A DNA stretch of 64,000 nt from Phyto melanocephala. Its lineage: Eukaryota; Arthropoda; Insecta; Diptera; Rhinophoridae. A program made the translations under genes and the position numbers. The notes beneath the pieces were generated by a model. The model saw nothing but the letters and a program-made list of their open reading frames with translations, searched no databases and was not told the DNA's origin. Of the stretch, positions 55,733 through 64,000 are shown in pieces (within the stretch, counting starts at the first letter, position 1; each line of letters starts with the position of its first letter). The stretch covers positions 1,542,001 through 1,606,000 of the forward strand of contig OW799233.1 in assembly GCA_941918925.1 (NCBI GenBank). Reading direction: 5' to 3'.

Positions 55733-58023
55733 AACCATGAGACCATCGGACGTATTATAAGCAATCACTCGGTTTGTGAATTGACCCTACAATATTGATG
55801 TTAAGTATTGGAGAAAACTAAGATTTTGTTGTCTCTATGGTTTTTCTTCAATTAAAATAAAGGCATTTTTGGAGGCTTTGGTTATCACAACAAAGTAATT
55901 GTTCTCTTACTTATTGTCATTTTTGCTGTTTCCACAAGAAGTTTAATAGCATCTATTGTTGATTTGGATTTTCTGCATTCTAAATGATATTCTGATAGTC
56001 CGTAGGTATAAGTATATAGGATATGTATGTATGTGTGTATGTATGTATTTTTTTATGAAGCAAATAAATTAAAAAAAAAACAATTTATTAATGAGTACAT
56101 TGAAACTAGTCGTAAGAAAGTGACCTAAATTCAACTTTAATACTTGTATTGCCCGAATGAGATGTTAATAATTTTGATAAGTTTGGTTAGTTAGTTTTGT
56201 TTTTCGTTTTCTTGTTTTATTGAAATACCAAAACTAGCTTCTCAAATACTAAATCAATTATATAACAAAAACCTTTCTGCACTCCTTCATACTAACTTTA
56301 AGTTTTTCTAAGTGCCCGATGCGAATTAAATGCAACACAATACAATTTTGTGTTCTATCGTTTACTTATTGCAATGGTTAAGAAATTAAATCTTAAGTTA
56401 AATTAACAAAATAATATAGTTTTAAAATATTAAAAAATACATATTAATTTTGTTTTAATTTTTTTGTTTTAACTTTAACTTTTAAAGTTTGAATAAAAAT
56501 TAATTTGACTTATTTTGATGTTAAAATTATTTAAAAAAATTATTACAAATTTTTTAACGGTTCCAAATATCTTTGCTTCTATAATTTTAATTTGGTTTAA
56601 TATTCCTACTTTAACAGACAATATATGAGATACAAATTTTGTACAATTGTATGTATTCTTTATTTAACCAAACTACGCCTATTAAAAGTGTTATTTGAAA
56701 GGTTTATCTTTTCTTACACATCGCAATATTTAACAAGAAAAATAGAAAAAACTCTTTAAAGAAATAAAGGTAGAAAAGTTGTGTTCCACGACTTGTACGT
56801 TAAAAAAATAAAAAATTGGCAAAATACTAATGAAAGAAAGAATTAATTTTAATAAAGGGAAAGTGTTTATTTGTACAACTTTTTTTTTCTTAAACTTCCA
56901 ATATTTTAAGCGTACCTCTTGAACGGACATTGGCTATATAATTTTTTCACATTCCAAATGGGCTTGTGATTTAACATGAAAAGCAAACAGAGCTCAAAAT
57001 TAAATTAATCTAATTTCTGTTGGTTTTGCTGCGAGTTTTTTTTTTGTTTATTTAAAAAATCTATTTAAAATAGTTTTTACTAAATCAGAGATTTAAATTT
57101 AGTTAATTATTTATTTTATTTCGAAATACATTTCTAAACTATTTCTAAATATCTACTTTATTAATGATAAGTACGATTTACATACAAAACACTCATAACA
57201 TTTACAATACTTAAAATATCAGCTGATCTGTTGAGGACAATAAACTTTGTCAAAATTTAACATTAAAGAAAAACAAATCCAAACTTGTGTTAAACAGAAA
57301 ACCATTCGAATTACTAAATTGTACTAAATTTTTTGTATTAAGCTTATTTAATAAATGTTCATTTGTAAATAAAAACACATAACAGCTGCTAAAAAAAACT
57401 CTTGCAAGTAAAAATTGTACCTGCCAAAATCTGCAAAAATTTATTTGTTTCTTAATTTTCTACTCCCTTTTGACGGTCTCTCTTTGCAATTTTTCTAGTA
57501 ACGTTTGTTACTAACAATCGTAGCAATTTTTGGTAAATGAACAAACCTTATATTATAATAATTACTATATTAAAAAAATCTTGAATGGTTCTTTGGTACA
57601 GCTTTTAATCCTTATAGAACAGATTTTATGACAACATCGGACTTATCTTTGTTCTCATTTTAACTTTCATTCTTTCCGAAAGTGCTACTGAATTAATGAT
57701 ATAGAGATGGTAAGAGTTTTTGATTTTCAAACAATTCCGTGATTTGATACAGTCATCCTCTCAAAGTGTTAACATTGAATTTTTTCTGATTTTGTCTTTT
57801 AACAAGAAGTGCTACGACCAGGCGCTTTGAGCACAAAGGGCTTAAATGTTAATATATGATCCAAGCGAAATTTGTACTGTAATAAGAAATAATAAAATTA
57901 TTCGCCATTTCTTGCTACCGAATAGGAATTTCACTTTGATCTGTTGTGATCTAAAGTTAACCTACTTATTTCATGAATAAGCTGATGTTTAGAAGGTGAT
58001 GTATTGAAGTATTTTACTAAAAA
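55733..58023. other. AT-rich intergenic stretch
   Basis: No gene, RNA or clear transposon end seen in about 2.3 kb; many short T/A runs. Frames here are low-complexity. Confidence 0.45.
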
Positions 58024-58575
58024 CTAGCGTATGCCCACGACTTCGCCTGCGTTTGGCTTGTTAGCTGTTTTATTTAGTTCCGTTCAACCGTTTCTGCGCG
58101 ATTGAGAAACAAATATCCGAAACATTCGCAATTAGTAGGATAACCCTTGATATTGATATTTTATTAATTCCCATTAAATTCATTACATAAAATTTAGTTT
58201 CTTAATCTAGAAAGCTAATACATTTCTACTGTTTTCCTTACATACTAACATATTTTTCAAGGACTTTACTATTACACATATATTATAGCTTAGCTACGTC
58301 ATTCTTACATTAATCTACTTGGCTCTTGCTTTAAATTCCCCAAAAAAGGGATCAAAAAGGGGATTAGTAGGATAACCCTTTTACGTTAGCTTATACAAAG
58401 AAAATATGAGAAGCGAATAGTAGGCAATATTTTAAAAACTTAAATTTTACAGGCTTTACCAAGAAATGTTTATTTTTTATTTACCAACCATCTTCTGAAA
58501 GTTTCGAAATGAATAAAAAACAAAATCTGTCAAATCGCTTCAGCCGTTCTCACGTAATGCGATTGTATACATAGA
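58024..58575 (-). mobile_element. Non-autonomous Helitron, complete
   Basis: Read on the minus strand it begins TCTATGTATACAATCGCATT (58575 down), contains GAACGGCTGAAGCGATTTGA near the 5' end, and ends with a hairpin-like GGCGAAGTCGTGGGC stretch then CTAG at 58027-58024 followed by T. A TC start, 3' hairpin and CTAG|T end with no target duplication is the Helitron pattern. 552 bp, no Rep/helicase. Confidence 0.75.
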
Positions 58576-58953
58576 TCGTTAATAATTATTTGTTTGAAAC
58601 AATAAACTGAGAAACCTAAAAAATATTGGAATTCTTATTAATCGAGTCTACTCACATATACATATACACGTATTGGCTGTTTCAATTAATTTAGTAAAAT
58701 ATTTTTTGTATGTTTCTTTAATCAACTCCTTGTTCATTCGCTTGTCCAACTTTGTTAAAAAAAATTACAACGCAAAGCTTGGTCTAGACTTCATGTTGAA
58801 TCAACATTTTTATGGTGATAATTTTTATGCAACTTCCAACATATTATGTAGATGCAAACGTTATTCAACATATGCATATTTAAACACATATGCTGAAAAT
58901 TTGCTTACGACTCCAACAAATGTATGTCAGCGATTTAATCATACCGACGTTTT
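58576..58953. other. Spacer before HINE copy H
   Basis: The 99-codon frame at 58673-58972 has no recognised family and runs into the HINE. No supported gene. Confidence 0.35.
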
Positions 58954-58954
58954 C

Positions 58955-59272
58955 ATACCCTTCACACAGTGAATAAGGGTTTGTCATTCCGTGTCAAATT
59001 TATAAAATTTTTATTTCCGACCCCATAAAGTATATATTTTTTTCAAATTTTTTAAAAAATTTTTTTTTTTATTTTTTATTTTTTTTAACATACATACATA
59101 CATAAATTTATAATTTTACAATGTGGTGTTTTTATATATGTATGTTTTTTATATATGTATGTACGTATTTTATATGAGATGAATGGTGATACAAACTACT
59201 GTTATTGCATGACTACACGTTGTGAAGGGTATATAAGATTCGGCACGGCCGAATATAGCACTCTTACTTGTT
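58955..59272 (+). mobile_element. HINE copy H, internally deleted
   Basis: Starts ATACCCTTCACACAGTGAAT, has the ACCCCATAAAGTATATA block, then jumps to an A/T run and the right arm (GAAGGGTATATAAGATTCGG, hairpin, CTCTTACTTGTT). The left arm belongs to the divergent subfamily also seen at 21677-23175. Confidence 0.85.
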
Positions 59273-60217
59273 TGTTTTACCATATTTCTTAGTGTGCTGA
59301 CTGATATGTTTTGTGCCACCTTTTCAGGGTATGGCATAATTGCTGCCATATGGAATTAATTCAATATTTTTCGTTAGATTGTCAAATTAAACAGATACAA
59401 AAATCTAAATGTAAATTTTGTATTGTTTTTTAAAAAGAACTATCTTATATAAAAAAAAAATTCTAAAAAGAGTGAAATATTTCCGAGTTTTAAACACCCT
59501 TTGTTCTACAATTCATAAGAATAGCTAATAAAGATATTATTGCAGCGTATCCTAGATTTTATATAAAATATATTTGCAGTCTATTTCCTAAGATATATTA
59601 CTTTGGATTTGAAAATTTCACTAGTCACAGCGTAGCCAGTTAACTTGAAGTTGAAAATTTTCTTTTCATTTGTAAATTTAAGTGAAAATAATGAAAAAAA
59701 TGCTCAAGGCCAGCTTCAAGCTGCCATCAGAAGTCATGAAGACTTCTATAAGAATATTAAAAATTTTTACAGCGTTTATAAAAGTGATTTTATATTTTTA
59801 AATGTTTAAGAACCAAATACAATGCATCTAGGCCTAAAAAGTCTAAAAGGGGTCATAACTGTGCTTATTTTTTTCATTAAATAGCAGATTTTAATTTTAA
59901 AAAATTAATTAGTTAACCTTTTTGAAGGGTTGCTACCCGAAATAACCTTAAATTAAAGTTTTAAGAATTTTTAGTAAACTTTTCGTTTGCCAGGGCGCAG
60001 CTTAAAAGAAATATACACTAAAAGCGGTTTTTGATACAAATAATTGATAATGATATAATCAATTTTTTTTTAAATATATAAACAAATATTCACACGACTC
60101 AGCATACAAAAATCACATAAATTTTAACATATCGTGCATACACAGAAATTGTATTCATATTCGCTGACATATGAATGTTGAATTCAAAAGAATTTGGCTC
60201 AGAATAAGCTTAACAAA
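59273..60217. other. AT-rich intergenic stretch
   Basis: No gene or repeat end recognised. Confidence 0.4.
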
Positions 60218-60671
60218 AACAAGTAAGAGTGCTATATTCGGCCGTGCCAACGTGTAGTCATGTAATAACAATTGTTTATATCAAAATAATGAAAATATAA
60301 ATAATAAATATAAAACAAACAAAATATAAAAATAAAAATAATAATAAAAATAAAAAAAAATTTTTGGCTCAGCTGGGATTCGATGGGTTTTTGCTCATAT
60401 CTCAGTTGTTTATGTACCGATGTTTCTGATTTTCAATACAGATCTACTCCCAAATATATGTGATATTTTAATAGCTCACCCGGGTCCAAGTGATGTCGGG
60501 GGGCTTCAAAAAGTTGATTTCAACATACACACGGACAGACTGACAGAGCTTAATCGACTCCCCTATTAATAAGCTTTCAGAAAATATATACTTTATGGGG
60601 TCGGAAATGAAAATTGTAGACATTTCACCTATAAACCTATATATACCCTTTTTCACTGTGTGAAGGGTATA
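60218..60671 (-). mobile_element. HINE copy I (divergent subfamily, short)
   Basis: Plus strand begins AACAAGTAAGAGTGCTATAT, with half of the hairpin deleted (TTCGGCCGTGCC then AACGTGTAG), a short A-rich centre, and the divergent left arm with CACCCGGGTCCAAGTGATGT, ending CACTGTGTGAAGGGTATA. It serves as the uninterrupted reference for the copy E/F insertion site. Confidence 0.87.
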
Positions 60672-60687
60672 AAAATAGCACATACTA

Positions 60688-61339
60688 CACTGAACCAAAA
60701 AGGTACATAAATTCAAAGAAAAGATTCGTTGTTTCAAAGAAAAAGTGCACTAATTTTGACCTTAGACACAGGTACGTTGAATCAATGAATTGCCATACGT
60801 TAACTTTTATAAAAATGTAAAGTTTAACGTACAATTTCATTGATTTAAAGTATTATTTCATTAATTTAATGAGAACGTACATTGAATCATAAACGCTAAA
60901 AATGAACAGTTTAACGTTGAATTTAATAAGAAAATATTAATTTAAAGTACAAGTTCCTTGAATCAAAGTACGTGTTCATTAAGTTAAACCTTTTTTTTTC
61001 TTAAATCAAAGTACTAGTACTTTGAATCAACGTACCATTACTTAAACAAATTTTATATAATAAAGTTATGAACGTAATCATTAAAGTAAACGAATGAATA
61101 CGTTAAATTAAAGAACAGGATTACTTATTTTTTTAAAGAAAAAAATTTAAGGAATGGTTTTAAGTACTGTTCATATGTACGTTAACTCTTGTTTCGAATT
61201 TTAATATATTAATATATTTTAATATTTTCCTTGAAACAACGTATTTTTACGTTAAGTCAAAGAATTTTTGCAAAAAAATCAATGAAATTAAGTCAATGAA
61301 TGGGGTTCATTGAATTTATGTAAACTAATTTTTTCAGTG
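60688..61339. mobile_element. 652-bp MITE with CACTGAA ends and TA duplication
   Basis: Left end CACTGAACCAAAAAGGTACA; right end in reverse complement CACTGAAAAAATTAGTTTAC. The following ACATAAATTCAA is the same in both ends. TA lies on both sides (60686-60687 and 61340-61341). The body is built of many degenerate copies of a short ACGTAC / TTGAATCAA motif. No coding sequence. Tc1/mariner would fit the TA duplication, though CACTG ends also occur in EnSpm/CACTA elements. Confidence 0.82.
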
Positions 61340-61341
61340 TA

Positions 61342-62405
61342 AGAATGTGAAACAGAATAAGTTTGTTTTTATATTCTCATTTGGCTTAACACATTAAAAA
61401 TTGCCTGGAAAACGGCTACTAAAACAAAATTAGTATGTCAAGCATTAGTTAAGACATCAATTAAATGTTGCGTTAAGTAAACGCCAGTCGCACACTTTGA
61501 ATTATTAGTTGTGTATGTATGCATGGATGCATACATGTATGTAAGTATATATATGTTTATATATGAAAAAATAATGATATTCAAATAATAAGCTGAAAAT
61601 AATTGTTTTTTTTTACATATTTTTTTTATTGTAACACTATTTTGTGAATTCAATTAATTTGAACACAACAGTTAAAACAACATATAAAAAGAGTCACTAA
61701 CAATGTAACAGAGTGTTAATGCCAACTATGTATCTTCAAAACAGATGTTTAATTACTATCTAGGTAAAGCATAACTAGTTAGAAAAACATGCTCAAGGAC
61801 TAAACGAATGTAACGTGAAACAGTGTAGCTTTGTACTAGTAGAATATCAATTGAAATTTTAAAAATATTAAAAAAACATCGAACGCTAATAAAATTCCCC
61901 ATACATTGTAAATCTTAAAAATGTGAGAATGTAGGTTTTAACAAATGCCCATCAACACTATGGAGTCTACCTATTTACTATTATTTATTACGAGAAACAT
62001 TTTGTTTTAAATTCTTGTATTTATTTTGTTTAGTGTAAATTTTGGAATTTCACAAATGAAAAATTTTTTTAAAGAAATTTTTAAAAATCAAAATATTTCA
62101 ACTATGTTCATGGTGTGAAGTGTGACTAGAAAAGAGTTTTGCACACAATGTTCACATAAAGATGATAATTAATAATATTTGTTTCGATCTGAACTTCTAG
62201 TTACTATGAATGAACACATGCAATTTTCTTTAATGTTAAATTGTCAAGTTATGGCCTTCTAAAGTTTTGTAGTAGCAGTTGAAATTCTGTTCTTTTGAGT
62301 ATTTGTTTATACTTAAAACAAATAAAAAAATTATATTAAGCGATTGGTATTGAAAATATATTTAATACATACATATGTATACTAAAATAAGACTTGAAAA
62401 AAATC
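61342..62405. other. AT-rich intergenic stretch
   Basis: No gene seen. Short ATGTATGCATGGATGCATACATGT-type microsatellite near 61512. Confidence 0.4.
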
Positions 62406-63159
62406 AAGGCATATCCATAAGGTACTCGTATCCAATCAGCATTTGTCAAACTAATTTTTTTTATTTTAAAATAAATAATTCGCAGTTTCAGTTGGTTTAA
62501 AACGTTTTTAAAATATACAAAACCACGAATAAAAAGTTTTCGTTCTAAAGTGTTTTAAAAATTATTAAAATTAAAGAAGAAAATAAAAAAAATCTAACTT
62601 ATGCCGGCATATATACAACAGCAAAATGCATGTGTTTTTTAATTGTAGTGTTTGTAGCCGCGATGCATATACATATGTACCTTATGAAAAAAATGATGAC
62701 AAAACCGAAATTTAAAGCTAAACTTTTTGTAATTTTCGCCATTAAAAACCCTTTTCTTTTGGAAAATATCACTAAGTAACCTAAATTAAATACACCAGTA
62801 CCCAAGCCGAATTAATACCGTTAAAATTATCAGCCCATCTGATGGGGAAGCATGATGTTAAAATTTATTGAAGTCGCCTTGATTTCATTTATTAATGCAG
62901 GGATGGCAAATGAAATTTTAGTTCCGGTTTGATAATAAATGTAAAAATTTTATGTATATATGTTGCTTTGGCACCATTTATAATGCGTTTCACAAATATG
63001 TGTCCTTTTTTAATGAAATTTTATTAAATTAATGATATTACAACAACTTTTCAATCTCTCTGATATATGAATTGGCCTTAACCGAAAGTATTCCCTTAAA
63101 AGTTTTTTTTTTATGTGTAAAATCGCTTTTGCATATACATACCAGTATGAATATGCCTT
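62406..63159. mobile_element. Dispersed MITE family X, longer copy
   Basis: Begins AAGGCATATCCATAAGG and ends ATATGCCTT (the reverse complement of AAGGCATAT; the rest of the right end has diverged). The right half is similar to 42520-42946. A 17-nt piece of its left side recurs at 1371-1387. Non-coding; superfamily unknown. Confidence 0.65.
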
Positions 63160-64000
63160 GCTAGTTCTTTGCAATAAAATTTAAAATGTAAATTTACAAT
63201 TTTTGTTGTATTTGTATTGTATTTTAAAGTTCGGAACAAATGTATAGATCTCGGATCTGTATAACTTAGTTTCCATATATTTTTTACTTATAAACAGCAC
63301 GGGTCACTATGTTGAAACACTTTGACTCCGTAGCTCTTCAACTGTTTTTAACACAGTGTATTTAGCATGTATGTTTTATTTTAATACTTGAATTATTATT
63401 TAGTTCAATTTAGTAATATCATAAAAACAATTAAATTTAATACATAAAATTTTTACAACAGCACTGTGTATCGGCTTTAAATGTATCTTATATTTTTATT
63501 TGGAACTAATCAAGCATGGAAAAGAAAAATAATAATTTTTGCTAAACAATTTCTTAAAGTGTAAAGTTTTTGCAGCAATAAAGAATAAGTTATAGCCAAA
63601 ACAAAATAAGCCCGTTAAATGGTAAGTAAATGTTAAAGTTTTGTATCTGTTTTGTTTTTAATGCTTATCGCTTTTGTTGTTAGATAGTTATAGTCGGTCA
63701 AGGCCGATCATATAATGTACATGCATAAAAGAAAAAATTTAGTTTTTACATATTGTTAATAGATTTCAAGGTTTAAGGAAATTTTTAGAAATAGGCTTCA
63801 TGTAGAAGCTATAATCAATTTGGAACTAATGCCAACAAATTCGGTGGAGACAAAATTTTGGCCGAACATAATGAAATGGACAGAGAGACAGACGATTATC
63901 GGTTATTCTTATGTAAGGTGATTTCTAGTTCGTCGGTATACTAAATGGTTCCATATTTTTCTGGCGTTACACACAAACATAATACATACTTACATACATA
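63160..64000. other. Intergenic tail with another HINE-like remnant
   Basis: At about 63685-63712 there is a hairpin TCGGTCAAGGCCGA followed by TCATATAATG, then at about 63878-63893 GGACAGAGAGACAGACG. This hairpin plus GACAGACG arrangement resembles a further Helentron-associated family, but its ends cannot be set. Otherwise AT-rich. Confidence 0.4.

Noticed and set aside
58673..58972. 99-codon frame entering HINE copy H
   Set aside because: Its C-terminus is repeat sequence and no domain is recognised.
61438..62805. Minus-strand frames of 68-71 aa in the last 3 kb
   Set aside because: Low-complexity AT-rich DNA; part of the second overlaps MITE family X.

Overview
The window is nuclear DNA from a higher (cyclorrhaphan) fly. 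It is very AT-rich, packed with short fly-type introns and (TACA)n/(CATA)n microsatellites, and its genes read as close orthologues of Drosophila genes. I cannot fix the species; the repeat content would suit a calyptrate or tephritid fly. No bacterial genes, rRNA, convincing tRNA or CRISPR array were seen.

Five protein genes can be assembled exon by exon. (1) A Stubble-type transmembrane serine protease (+, 8275-15020, 8 coding exons, 912 aa). (2) A MICOS subunit of the MIC26/MIC27 (APOO/APOOL) type (-, 24776-25547, 2 exons, 236 aa). (3) A GRTP1-like TBC-domain Rab GAP (+, 28304-30150, 5 exons, 331 aa). (4) A PTF1A/48-related bHLH factor, best matched to Fer2 (-, 32004-40159, 5 exons, 236 aa). 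(5) An SLC22 organic-ion transporter (+, about 53980-55565, 3 exons found, first exon missing). From memory, the Drosophila relatives of at least Sb and Fer2 map near each other on 3R (89B), so this looks like conserved local gene order, not a functional operon-like cluster.

Everything between and inside the genes is dominated by mobile DNA. There is a 1.43-kb piggyBac relic with terminal repeats (2576-4003), a 5'-truncated LINE (5087-5712), and Helitron relics with CTAG|T ends (6760-7559, 42992-43726, 58024-58575 and others). A hAT deletion derivative with a perfect 8-bp target duplication lies in Sb intron 5. A solo gypsy-type LTR, a mariner deletion derivative with TA duplications (in Fer2 intron 4), a Harbinger-like MITE with perfect 35-bp inverted ends and several other MITEs are also present.

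The most abundant family is a Helentron-associated (HINE/DINE-1-like) element. It starts TATACCC, carries a CTGTCCGT run, and ends in an ATTCGGC/GCCGAAT hairpin followed by TTACTTGTT. At least ten copies are visible, several nested in each other. The 16.1-23.5 kb block is the densest part: a nearly identical tandem duplication of about 2.95 kb made of nested HINEs, followed by a HINE inside a HINE inside a Helitron.

The observations most worth checking are the apparent GA-AG intron in the TBC gene, the tandem acceptor and alternative donor that both fall in the DNA-binding helix of the Fer2-like gene, the nested or duplicated HINE block, and several MITEs whose exact ends and target duplications can be read directly.
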